A DNA stretch of 12,979 nt from a bacterium (GCA_030629485.1 DAOVOW010000018.1:1-12979), one strand, 5' to 3'. Shown: positions 1-7,111, numbered from the stretch's first letter. The notes: a model not told the origin generated them from the letters alone. A program made the numbers and translations.

Positions 1-366
1 CGACGTCGGTCGATTGAGATATTATCCGAAGCGTCTCTTTTTTACTTCGGGCTGGCGTCGACCAAAGAGCGGGGCATCATTCCCTCTCGTTTGTTTGATC
101 TATTCGCCTCTGGTCGTCCGATCCTGGCCGCCTTGCCGCCGGGCAGCGCCGTCGCCGATTTGATAGCACAGATCGACAACGGTTTCCGCTATGATCCCAC
201 GCAGCACGATGACCAGGCGCGTGCGGCTGACTTCATCGGTCGTTTCGCTCAGCAGCATCTGTCTGGTGAGATGTCGCTAATAGTGCAACCGGAGTATGCG
301 AGCCGGTTTTCTGCAAGCGCTATGGTTACGAAATTCGCCGACATTGTCCAGGGATTGCGTCCGTAG
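1..366 (+). CDS. Glycosyltransferase family 4-like protein, C-terminal part (5' end outside window)
   Basis: The frame is open from the first base to a TAG at 364-366, giving 121 residues of a protein that begins upstream of the window. The TTG at 91 lies inside the fold and is not the real start. Residues 27-43 (IPSRLFDLFASGRPILA) followed by a PPGSAVADLI stretch resemble the C-terminal Rossmann half of GT-B, GT4-type glycosyltransferases. In that family the 'iPsKlfEYlA.GrPILA' segment lines the nucleotide-sugar donor site. The family transfers a sugar from a nucleotide-activated donor, usually in glycan, exopolysaccharide or glycolipid synthesis. Donor and acceptor cannot be read from this fragment. 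The gene is convergent with the C25 peptidase gene, with 28 bases between the two stop codons. Family assignment is fairly safe; the specific role is unknown. Confidence 0.72.
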   Translation, partial: RRRSIEILSEASLFYFGLASTKERGIIPSRLFDLFASGRPILAALPPGSAVADLIAQIDNGFRYDPTQHDDQARAADFIGRFAQQHLSGEMSLIVQPEYASRFSASAMVTKFADIVQGLRP

Positions 367-394
367 CTGCCTCTCTGTCTGCCGTCTATGACGC

Positions 395-2722
395 TCAGCG
401 TACCAGCACCATCTTTTTCTCTTCAGTGAAACCGTCAGCGCTGAGGCGGTAGAAGTAGACACCGCTGGCCACGGCGGACCCGCGCTTGTTGCGTCCATCC
501 CATGTTACTTCATAGGTGCCGAACGGCAGCACACCCTCGCTGAGGGTGACGGTATGCTGACCCAGGATGTCGTAGACGGACAAATCCACCTGACTGCGGC
601 GGGGCAGGTCAAAGCGGATAGTGGTGAAGGGGTTGAAGGGGTTGGGATAGTTTTGGGACAGCCCGTAGTCGCGCGGGAGGTTGTCATCGACACGGTCATC
701 GACGTCGGCGGCAATCGACGGGACGAAAGCTTTGAGTTCAATGGTGAAACCGGGCTTGACGGCGGCAACTGTGTAGCTGTTGAGGGGCTCGTAGTCCGCC
801 CAGATTGTTACGTGCCCCTGATCGTCGGTGCCGATCCGCTCAACTATACCCAGGGTATCGCTGAGAACGACGAGGCAGTTGGCCACCGGCTTACCGGTAG
901 CGGAAACGTCGATATCCCAGGCTCCGTTCTCGGCGTAGACTTCGACGGTCAGTTCACCGGGCACATCGTCGTACATTATCAGCGTGGGATCGCCATAGAA
1001 GTTCTGACCGTAGACGACATCGCGTACGTAATGGTAGCGCAACTTGGAGTCGTACATGGCCGCTACGGCCGGACGATCCGGATGGGCGAAAGCGGAATCG
1101 AAAAAGGCTCGCTGAAGCAAGTGACTCGATCCCACCCAGCCCCAACGTGAATTGGCCACAAAAGCGATCGCGCCGGCATCGGGCAAGGCCAAAGTGGTGA
1201 CGACGAGGTTTGACGCTGATTCCGGATAGTCATAGTCAAAGGCTCCATTGTCACAGGCCAACGAGTAATAGAGCGAGGTGCGTCCGTTAGGCGCCAGATG
1301 ACTGATAGCACCGTTAGCGGACGAGGTCGTGTCAGTGGTGAAACGTGTCTTGGGGAATTGGTTATACACCGAGGTGCGCACCTCGAAGAGGGTTCCGGAT
1401 CCGTGAGCGATGATATTGACGATGCCATAACCCTCCGACAACACTTCCTCAAGTTCGCAGGGGACCACATTGTGTGGGTCGGGATCGTCGCCGCGATCCA
1501 GTTCGACGCCGTTGGCAGTATCAATGTCGAAATGGTCGGGATAGGCCAAAGCAATACGGGCATGCTGACCACCGCCCGAGTAGTCCCGCATCTGGTCGGA
1601 TGAGAAGAAGAACGCTTTCGACAAGTAACTGCGATCGTCGCCTCCCGGTTCGGTCTCGTAGGCGATAAGCTTGTCGACATAGGCGTCGAACTGCTCGATA
1701 CTATTGAACGGCAGCCGCCCGACCCAAAGCTCCGGGATCAGATCGGCCTGGTCATCGGTACGCTCACCCCAGACATTGTCGTTGTCCTGATCCCATTCTC
1801 CGGTTAGATCGGCAAAGTAAAGATCGCACACCTGCTGCACGCCGAGATGAGGAATCGTGTCGACTGCCCGATGGTAAGCGTAGCGGATCGGAAGGACCGT
1901 ATGGTCGCCGGCCATCAACACAAACCGACCGCCATCGAGGTAGAACTGAACAAGGTAGTTGCGCAACTTCTCGGCCTCATCGCGGCCGGTCTGCGATAAG
2001 AGTATGTCATCGATGAACCTCACCTCACTTCGGTAGCCGGTGCTGTTCTTGTAAACGGCCAGCCGTTGCAGGGGCATGGCCAACTCCGGCGACGTGATGA
2101 TGACATAGTCGATGGGCGCATCGCCACCGGACAGCGTGGCCAATGGTGATTCCAGCGAACGGAACTCGACGCCGGGCAGTTCTGTCAACATCCGTTCGGG
2201 AGCCAGGATTTCTGTGCCCAGCCTGATGGTAATGGCCTTGTTGAGTTGTACCGCACCATCGGCCCCAACCGTCACCGGAAAAACCATCAGGCCGGCGTGG
2301 CGGTTCTGATCGATCTCGAACACGTCAACAACCTCTACCGCTTTCCTGCCCAAGTCGCTTTCCGCGAAGGTGCTCGCCAGATTCACACCGCCGACCTGGA
2401 TCTTACCAGTTGGGATGTCATGTTCCAGGGCTTCTCCGCTCAGATACCCCAGCGGTTCAGAGTCGGTGACTTCATAGCTCATCGATTCCGCCGATTCGCC
2501 CAGTCCAAGCGCAACATAGTACGTTCGGCTCGGAAGGGTCAAAGCGAAACCAACAGAAGTAGCCTCAAATCCCCTGTATTCAATCTGTCCAATAGCGGCA
2601 TCAAACTCAACCTCATCGGTGTTGAATTCCAACGTTGCCGTGCCGGACAAGGCCGATCCCGCCAGGATCATTAGGGTTGCCAATAAGATGTGTAGTTTCA
2701 TATCTGTGCTCGCTCGTTTCAT
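395..2722 (-). CDS. Secreted gingipain-like C25 cysteine peptidase with a C-terminal sorting-type domain
   Basis: The protein has 775 residues if it starts at the ATG at 2722. A second in-frame ATG at 2701 would remove seven residues, and a longer upstream frame exists. I prefer 2722 because an AGG lies 6 bases ahead of it and both ATGs keep the signal peptide. The order is: signal peptide (basic start, hydrophobic ILLATLMILAGSAL, likely cut near residues 25-30); a beta-rich region to about 200 resembling the C25 propeptide; then the peptidase domain at about 203-585. That domain shows AGDHTVLP (271-278), the catalytic His440 in NIIAHGSGT and Cys490 in SLACDNGAF, and ends near YGDPTL (576-581). 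An Ig- or transthyretin-like region follows (about 590-675). The last ~85 residues start at SQNYPNPFNP (689-698) and include WDGRN and SGVYFYRL, a FlgD/T9SS-type tail. Family knowledge says such tails direct export or surface attachment in FCB bacteria. Substrate and secretion route here are inferred. No convincing promoter was seen on this strand. Confidence 0.88.
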   Translation of the reverse strand: MKRASTDMKLHILLATLMILAGSALSGTATLEFNTDEVEFDAAIGQIEYRGFEATSVGFALTLPSRTYYVALGLGESAESMSYEVTDSEPLGYLSGEALEHDIPTGKIQVGGVNLASTFAESDLGRKAVEVVDVFEIDQNRHAGLMVFPVTVGADGAVQLNKAITIRLGTEILAPERMLTELPGVEFRSLESPLATLSGGDAPIDYVIITSPELAMPLQRLAVYKNSTGYRSEVRFIDDILLSQTGRDEAEKLRNYLVQFYLDGGRFVLMAGDHTVLPIRYAYHRAVDTIPHLGVQQVCDLYFADLTGEWDQDNDNVWGERTDDQADLIPELWVGRLPFNSIEQFDAYVDKLIAYETEPGGDDRSYLSKAFFFSSDQMRDYSGGGQHARIALAYPDHFDIDTANGVELDRGDDPDPHNVVPCELEEVLSEGYGIVNIIAHGSGTLFEVRTSVYNQFPKTRFTTDTTSSANGAISHLAPNGRTSLYYSLACDNGAFDYDYPESASNLVVTTLALPDAGAIAFVANSRWGWVGSSHLLQRAFFDSAFAHPDRPAVAAMYDSKLRYHYVRDVVYGQNFYGDPTLIMYDDVPGELTVEVYAENGAWDIDVSATGKPVANCLVVLSDTLGIVERIGTDDQGHVTIWADYEPLNSYTVAAVKPGFTIELKAFVPSIAADVDDRVDDNLPRDYGLSQNYPNPFNPFTTIRFDLPRRSQVDLSVYDILGQHTVTLSEGVLPFGTYEVTWDGRNKRGSAVASGVYFYRLSADGFTEEKKMVLVR

Positions 2723-3036
2723 CCTGAACCTGCGATAAACAGTGCAAGAGACCGACCCTCCCCTGAGTCTGACTGTCGAAAATCTTTCGAATGCGCGCAA
2801 TTTGCTGTTATTCAGTCACTTCGAGGTGATAGGTGAAGGAATGAGGGAGGCTCGGAAGGCGATGAAGGTGGCCTTTCATAATGGCGAACCTCCAACATTT
2901 GAAGGATTTAACCCGAGTTTTCGACTTTCCAGCCGTACCGGTCTTTGTCTGAAGCTTTGTTCACAACACCGGCTTAACGTCTTTACGAAAAGTGATATTC
3001 CTTACTCTTTGAGTAGCCGGAAGTTAAGGAGACCTG
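2723..3036. other. Divergent intergenic region between the C25 peptidase and the dcw operon; no gene seen
   Basis: I see no credible gene here. A 117-codon frame opening with GTG at 2742 has no ribosome binding site, a composition unlike a protein, and runs through the mraZ promoter. Small inverted repeats are present: TCGAAA/TTTCGA around ATC at 2776-2790, TGTT/AACA around CAC at 2958-2968, CTTAAC at 2973-2978 facing GTTAAG at 3023-3028, and TACTC-TTT-GAGTA at 3003-3015. Any could be a regulator site or a weak hairpin, but none matches a binding site I can name. The promoter of the peptidase gene should lie here; I could not identify one with confidence. Confidence 0.6.
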
Positions 3037-3063
3037 TTTTTTTAATCTGGCGAAAAAAATCGC
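3037..3063 (+). promoter_or_regulatory. A/T-tract block upstream of the mraZ promoter (UP-element-like)
   Basis: A run of seven T (3037-3043) and a run of seven A (3053-3059) sit directly upstream of the -35 hexamer, where the RNA polymerase alpha subunit contacts UP elements. The A-run is also the loop of a perfect inverted repeat, GCGA (3050-3053) and TCGC (3060-3063), which abuts the -35 box. The position fits an UP element or a bent-DNA activator site. This is inference from composition and position only. Confidence 0.4.
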
Positions 3064-3093
3064 TTGACTTCGGGTGGGAAGAATATGTAGAAT
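3064..3093 (+). promoter_or_regulatory. Sigma70-type promoter of the dcw operon (Pmra)
   Basis: The -35 is TTGACT (3064-3069; five of six bases match TTGACA). After an 18-base spacer comes the -10, TAGAAT (3088-3093; five of six match TATAAT). Transcription would start near 3100, giving a leader of about 37 bases before mraZ. It is the only strong promoter candidate seen ahead of the operon, and no gap inside the operon is large enough for another obvious one, so it probably drives all the downstream genes in the window. Confidence 0.75.
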
Positions 3094-3110
3094 AGGGATA
3101 ATTAGAGCGG

Positions 3111-3130
3111 AAAATGGCAGAAAGTGGAGG
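3111..3130 (+). promoter_or_regulatory. Probable MraZ operator: two tandem 10-base AAA(A/G)TGG repeats
   Basis: AAAATGGCAG (3111-3120) is followed immediately by AAAGTGGAGG (3121-3130). Known MraZ operators are short direct repeats with a 10-base period, containing a TGG core (TGGGN units in E. coli, AAAGTGK units in mollicutes, from memory). The second unit matches the AAAGTGK form exactly and the first differs by one base. A further GTGGG lies in the same 10-base register at 3074-3078, inside the promoter spacer. The second unit overlaps the mraZ ribosome binding site, so MraZ bound here could block transcription. Function is inferred. Confidence 0.5.
3126..3130 (+). promoter_or_regulatory. 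Ribosome binding site that sets the mraZ GTG start
   Basis: A perfect GGAGG sits 6 bases before the GTG at 3137. This fixes the mraZ start there and not at the longer upstream frame, which opens at 3074 inside the promoter. Confidence 0.85.
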
Positions 3131-3136
3131 AAGCCG

Positions 3137-3616
3137 GTGACTGGTTTCGTCGGTCGCTACCAAACGACGATGGACGACAAAGGGCGTTTCGCCTTGCCGG
3201 CCAAGTTAAGAGCAGTAAACGGGCCGGACGGCACGCCACTGCTAAAGGGTGCCCTGGTTCTGACGAAGGGGTTGGAAGGTTGTCTAAGTCTCTACCCGGA
3301 GGCTGAGTGGGCAGAAGTCCAGCGTCGCTTTTCTTCACTCAATTTTACGCAGAAGGATTTTCGCTTTTTCAGTCGGCGGTTCTATTCGTCCGCCGGCGCC
3401 GTGAAACCCGATCGCAACGGTCGTATCCTGATACCTTCGCACCTGGTCAGAGAAGCGCGGTTGTCCAAGGAACTGTTGGTGATCGGTGTCAATCGGTGGC
3501 TGGAGATCTGGGATCCGCAACGGTATGAATACTATCTCGAGCAGTTCGCAGGGAGTTACGAGGAAGTAGCCGAGCGACTGTTTTCCGTCCATGATCCCGG
3601 ACGCGAACGAGAGTAG
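3137..3616 (+). CDS. mraZ: Transcriptional regulator MraZ
   Basis: MraZ is a DNA-binding protein of the SpoVT/AbrB fold. It forms ring-like oligomers and, in studied bacteria, regulates its own dcw operon. The protein here is 159 residues, the usual size. Two AbrB-type halves are visible, each with the DxxGR signature: DDKGRFALPAKLR at 13-25 and DRNGRILIPSHLVREA at 92-107. The opening GxYxxTMDDKGR is typical. The start is a GTG with a perfect GGAGG 6 bases upstream; a longer frame from 3074 would translate the promoter and is rejected. It is the first gene of the cluster and overlaps rsmH by 26 bases. The 10-base-phased repeats just before it are its likely operator, so autoregulation is expected. 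Identification is firm. Confidence 0.96.
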   Translation: MTGFVGRYQTTMDDKGRFALPAKLRAVNGPDGTPLLKGALVLTKGLEGCLSLYPEAEWAEVQRRFSSLNFTQKDFRFFSRRFYSSAGAVKPDRNGRILIPSHLVREARLSKELLVIGVNRWLEIWDPQRYEYYLEQFAGSYEEVAERLFSVHDPGRERE

Positions 3617-4541
3617 TCACCTGCCGGTGCTGGTTGTCGAGGTAGTCGCCATGCTGGTGACTAATCCTGATGGCGCCTATCTCGATCTCACCGCCGGCGC
3701 CGGCGGCCACATGAAGGCGTTGGCCTCGAAGCTGGGCAAGGCGGCCCGACTGTACGGTCTCGACCGGGACCCTCTGGCGGTCGTTCGAACCAAACGAAAC
3801 CTCGGTGACTGCCGGCAAGTCCGTGATGTTGTACACGCCGCGTACGGCGACTTGAAAACCGTAGTCGGCCAATTCGAGGATAAGAAATTTGACGGCATAC
3901 TGCTTGATCTGGGACTCTCATCGGATCAACTGGCAGATGCCGAGCGCGGGTTTTCATTCAGTCTGGAGGGACCTCTGGACATGCGGTTCGACCCGGAGTC
4001 CGGCGGGCCGACCGCGGCGGAACTGCTAAACTCGCTGAGTAAGAAGGACCTCACTGCCATCTTTCGCGATTTCGGTGAGGAGAAGCAGGCGGCCCGGATA
4101 GCCGCAGCGATTGTCAGGGAAAGACAACAGAGAATGTTCACCGCCAGCGCCGACCTCACCACCATCGTCTCGCAACTGGCGCCTCCGAATTATCGCACCA
4201 AAGCTCTTGCCCGCTGCTTTCAGGCGTTGCGTATCGCCGTCAATGACGAGTTGGCCCAACTCTCGAAGCTCCTTCCTATAGCGTTGGATTTCCTCAATAC
4301 CGGCGGTCGCATGGCCGTAATTGCCTACCATTCACTGGAGGACCGCATCGTCAAGCGCTTCTTTCAGCAGGCCGCCAAAGGGTGCACCTGTCCTCCTCGA
4401 TTTCCGGTCTGCGTGTGTGGCCGGGTTCCCCAAATGCAAATCATCACTCGCAAGCCGATAATGCCTGCCGCCGAAGAGATAGCATCCAACCCCCGCTCCC
4501 GATCGGCGCGACTTCGTGTTGCAGAGAGGCTGCCCGTATGA
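3591..4541 (+). CDS. rsmH: 16S rRNA (cytosine(1402)-N(4))-methyltransferase RsmH
   Basis: RsmH (MraW) is a cytoplasmic SAM-dependent enzyme that N4-methylates C1402 in the ribosomal P site. The 316-residue length is typical. Visible in order are: HLPVLVVEV near the start; the SAM-binding DLTAGAGGH (32-40); DGILLDLGLSSDQL (101-114) leading to RGFSF; GPLDMRFD (127-134); QALRIAVNDEL (211-221); YHSLEDRIVKRFF (246-258); a cysteine cluster CTC...CVCG (C265, C267, C274, C276); and the terminal NPRSRSARLR (300-309). The ATG at 3591 lies inside the end of mraZ. I see no good ribosome binding site there, so translation is probably coupled to mraZ. The start also gives the family's usual short lead before the first conserved His. 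The stop overlaps the ftsL ATG as ATGA. Identification is firm. Confidence 0.97.
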   Translation: MIPDANESSHLPVLVVEVVAMLVTNPDGAYLDLTAGAGGHMKALASKLGKAARLYGLDRDPLAVVRTKRNLGDCRQVRDVVHAAYGDLKTVVGQFEDKKFDGILLDLGLSSDQLADAERGFSFSLEGPLDMRFDPESGGPTAAELLNSLSKKDLTAIFRDFGEEKQAARIAAAIVRERQQRMFTASADLTTIVSQLAPPNYRTKALARCFQALRIAVNDELAQLSKLLPIALDFLNTGGRMAVIAYHSLEDRIVKRFFQQAAKGCTCPPRFPVCVCGRVPQMQIITRKPIMPAAEEIASNPRSRSARLRVAERLPV

Positions 4542-5032
4542 GGAAGACGGTGCGCAAGTTCAAAGAGACGGTGGAAATCCGCTCCTCTCTTGTCAACCGT
4601 CTGAGGTCGCATCGCTATTTCCCGATAGCCGTGCTGGTCACGGTGTTCCTCATGGCCAGCGTCATCCATGTCTGGCAAAGGGTGCATGTCCTGGCGACGG
4701 TCAAACAGGTTTCACACCTGCGCGCCGAGAATAAACGGCTGGTCGATGCCACCTCAAAGTTGAACGCCCGTCTGGCCTCGCTGTTGGCAGCCGGTAGAAT
4801 CGAGAAGTACGCCATGGATTCGCTTGGGCTGCAGCCGGTGGCGGCGGATCAGATCTACACGCTGATCGGACGGGAAGAAAAACCCCCGGAGCCTGACGAG
4901 TTGGCTACGATGTTCAGAGCTATCGAACGCGTTACCCAGTATGTGCCGGTGGTAACGGAGAATCGCGCCAGCGCCGGTGATCTGCGTCAATTGAGACCGG
5001 CCAGCCTGAACGGCGAGGAGGGGGATCGGTGA
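4538..5032 (+). CDS. ftsL: Cell division protein FtsL-like (septum formation initiator type)
   Basis: This small single-pass protein of 164 residues sits in the canonical FtsL slot between rsmH and the class B PBP gene. A basic cytoplasmic N-terminus (1-26) is followed by one membrane segment (about 27-46, YFPIAVLVTVFLMASVIHVW). A coiled coil then covers about 53-85 (VKQVSHLRAENKRL onward). Next comes RIEKYAMDSLGLQPVAADQIYTL (87-109), which resembles the 'R.e..A...lGL..p...qi..l' end of FtsL/DivIC proteins. FtsL recruits and activates FtsW-FtsI together with FtsB and FtsQ. The ATG at 4538 has AGAGAGG 8 bases upstream and overlaps the rsmH stop as ATGA; a longer upstream frame is a shadow of rsmH. 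A tail of about 55 residues (110-164) goes past the usual end and I do not recognise it. FtsL sequences are poorly conserved, so context and architecture carry the call. Confidence 0.85.
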   Translation: MRKTVRKFKETVEIRSSLVNRLRSHRYFPIAVLVTVFLMASVIHVWQRVHVLATVKQVSHLRAENKRLVDATSKLNARLASLLAAGRIEKYAMDSLGLQPVAADQIYTLIGREEKPPEPDELATMFRAIERVTQYVPVVTENRASAGDLRQLRPASLNGEEGDR

Positions 5033-7107
5033 TTCTGACCAAACAGCAGCGTCTGCGTCTCGGAATTCTGCTGGCGTTTGTCTGCCTGTTTTTTGCTGTG
5101 GCGACGGCTCGTCTGGTTCATCTGCAAGTTTTCAAACATTCCCAATACTGCGAGATTGTCAAAAAACAGTCGGAGGGGACAATTGACATTCCGGCCGATC
5201 GCGGGTTGGTCTATGATCGAAACGGTCAGATAGTCGCTGACAATATCGTGGTCTCGTCGTTGTATGCCTACCCGGCCAATAAGCGCGAACTCAAGGCGGT
5301 AGGGAAATATATCGAGCAGTTCTACGATCTCAAGGCCGGTTCAGCAGCCCGAAAGTATGGACTTGCGTCGCGGCGTTTTCGATGGATCAAGCGACAGCTT
5401 GATGATACCGCTGCCGTCCGGATTGAACAGACGGCTCCGAGCGGTCTGTATCTGCGCCGTTCCGCTCACCGCTCCTATCCCTTCGGGCTGATCGGCCGGC
5501 AGATTCTGGGCTTCACAGATATTGATAACAGCGGCCAGTCCGGCCTGGAGTTCGCATTCGACTCGACGCTGGCCGGGCGCAAGGGGCTGGCTGATATCCG
5601 CCGTGATGGCTTGCGCAACACTTTCCGTGTCAACGAGAAGGCGTTGGTGAAACCTTCGCCGGGCCGTTCGCTCGTGCTGACCGTCGACTGGCGTTTGCAG
5701 GAGATAGCTGAGGAGGAGTTGCGGGCGGCAGTCTCTGAATATAGCGCCAAGAGTGGGATGGTCGTGATGCTCGACTGCAACAACGGCGATATCCTGGCCA
5801 TGGCCCACTATGACCCCAGCGAATTATCGCCGGACAAACCTACCAAACTGCGTGTTATCTCCGACCAGTTCGAACCGGGCAGCGTCTTTAAGGCGTTCAC
5901 GGCGGCCGGACTGCTTGATGCCGGTTTGGTCAACTTTGAAGATTCGGTCTACTGCGAGGAGGGGGTCTGGAAGCTGGGTCGGCACCGCCTTCGCGATGAC
6001 AAGAAACACGGATGGCTGTCCTTCCGCGAAGTGGTGGAACTCTCCAGCAACATCGGCATGGGCAAGTACGCCGTGCAACTGGGCGGCGACGAACTGTACC
6101 ATACGGCGCGCCGATTCGGGATAGGACAAAAGCTCCGCATCGGTCTGCCGGGTGAGACCCGCGGCCGTCTGGTGACGCCCAAACGATGGTCCGACTACAC
6201 AATCTCGGCGTTGGCCATGGGTCATGCCGTGGCTGTCAACGCTCTGCAGATGGCGGCGGGTTTTGCCGCTATCGCCAACGGTGGTGAACTACTGCGACCG
6301 CACCTGATTCTCGGCTGTGTTGACGAGGATGGTTACATCGTCGACCGTTGCGATCCTGAGCCCATCGGACGCGTGGCCAGTCGAGTAACCTGTGACACGT
6401 TGCGATCATTCCTGAAGGGAGTGGTCGAGGTCGGTACTGCCACGCCGGTGAAATCGGATGTAGTATGCATCGGTGGCAAGACCGGCACCGCCGAAATCCC
6501 CGATCTGGAGAATTATTGCTACTTTAAGAACAAATTTACCGCCAGCTTTGCCGGCTTCTTCCCATGCGATCAACCGCTAATCGCAGGAATGGTTGTGTTG
6601 ATCGAACCACGTCCGGTGCATTACGGTGGATGGACCGCGGGACCGGCCTTCCGCCGAATCGCCGAGCGTTATGCCCGCCTCAACCCGGACTTTTTCACCC
6701 CCTCCGAGAGAATACTTTTGGCGAAGACCGACATACTGGAATCCACCGTCGAGGTTCCGGATCTGGTCGGTCGCCATATTACGGCGGCACGCCTCCGGGC
6801 CGAGGAACGCGGCTTGGAGCTACGGTGTGGTGACGAGGATGGTTTTGTCGTCTGGCAATTCCCGGCTACGGATCGCATAGCCATCAAGAACGATGACATT
6901 CTGGTATCGGTAGCGTCACCCGGCGACGACAGGTCTCGCATGGCCGACCTGACCGGATTGTCAATCCGTGAGGCTTCCGCCTACCTGGATTTTCTACGAG
7001 TAGAGTTCACTATCAAGGGCCGTGGTCGCGTGGTCAAGCAGTCCATGCCACCCGGCGAAACAATCAGCGACGACAAGATATGTCGGCTGACCTGCAAACC
7101 GACGTAG
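5029..7107 (+). CDS. ftsI: Class B penicillin-binding protein FtsI/PBP3 with two PASTA domains
   Basis: This is the septal D,D-transpeptidase that cross-links new peptidoglycan, working with FtsW. The 692 residues comprise a membrane anchor (about 11-31), then the PBP dimerisation/pedestal domain with the DRGLVYDRNGQIVA segment (57-70). The transpeptidase domain carries Ser285-Val-Phe-Lys288 (SxxK), Ser339-Ser-Asn341 (SxN) and Lys484-Thr-Gly (KTGTAE), so the active site looks intact. Two C-terminal PASTA-like repeats follow, at about 574-632 (VEVPDLVGRHITAARLRAE) and 636-692 (SRMADLTGLSIREASAYLD). PASTA tails are best known from Gram-positive PBP2x and SpoVD; E. coli FtsI (588 residues) lacks them. 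The GTG start at 5029 overlaps the ftsL stop as GTGA and has a strong GAGGAGGGGG upstream (5015-5024). Around a dozen cysteines are spread through the protein. Identification is firm. Confidence 0.96.
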   Translation: MILTKQQRLRLGILLAFVCLFFAVATARLVHLQVFKHSQYCEIVKKQSEGTIDIPADRGLVYDRNGQIVADNIVVSSLYAYPANKRELKAVGKYIEQFYDLKAGSAARKYGLASRRFRWIKRQLDDTAAVRIEQTAPSGLYLRRSAHRSYPFGLIGRQILGFTDIDNSGQSGLEFAFDSTLAGRKGLADIRRDGLRNTFRVNEKALVKPSPGRSLVLTVDWRLQEIAEEELRAAVSEYSAKSGMVVMLDCNNGDILAMAHYDPSELSPDKPTKLRVISDQFEPGSVFKAFTAAGLLDAGLVNFEDSVYCEEGVWKLGRHRLRDDKKHGWLSFREVVELSSNIGMGKYAVQLGGDELYHTARRFGIGQKLRIGLPGETRGRLVTPKRWSDYTISALAMGHAVAVNALQMAAGFAAIANGGELLRPHLILGCVDEDGYIVDRCDPEPIGRVASRVTCDTLRSFLKGVVEVGTATPVKSDVVCIGGKTGTAEIPDLENYCYFKNKFTASFAGFFPCDQPLIAGMVVLIEPRPVHYGGWTAGPAFRRIAERYARLNPDFFTPSERILLAKTDILESTVEVPDLVGRHITAARLRAEERGLELRCGDEDGFVVWQFPATDRIAIKNDDILVSVASPGDDRSRMADLTGLSIREASAYLDFLRVEFTIKGRGRVVKQSMPPGETISDDKICRLTCKPT

Positions 7108-7111
7108 GCGT

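Noticed and set aside
383..401. CGTC-TAT-GACG hairpin and ACGCT-C-AGCGT palindrome between the convergent stops, as a bidirectional terminator
   Set aside because: Stems are only 4-5 bases and no T-tract follows on either strand, so I do not call a terminator.
554..1150. 198-codon + strand frame antisense to the C25 peptidase gene
   Set aside because: Lies wholly inside the peptidase coding region and has no start signals of its own; it is a shadow of codon use on the other strand.
2957..2965. TTGTTCACA as a DnaA box
   Set aside because: Two mismatches from TTATCCACA and no second box nearby.
3023..3043. GTTAAGGAGACCTG followed by T7 as a rho-independent terminator
   Set aside because: The only stem is AGG/CCT (3 bases); the T-run is better explained as part of the promoter-upstream A/T block.
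2742..3095. 117-codon + strand frame between the peptidase and mraZ
   Set aside because: GTG start without ribosome binding site, runs through the TTGACT/TAGAAT promoter, and its translation has no recognisable domain or protein-like pattern.
3074..3136. 21-residue N-terminal extension of MraZ
   Set aside because: It would translate the promoter -10 and the operator repeats; the GTG at 3137 has a perfect GGAGG and gives the family's normal N-terminus.
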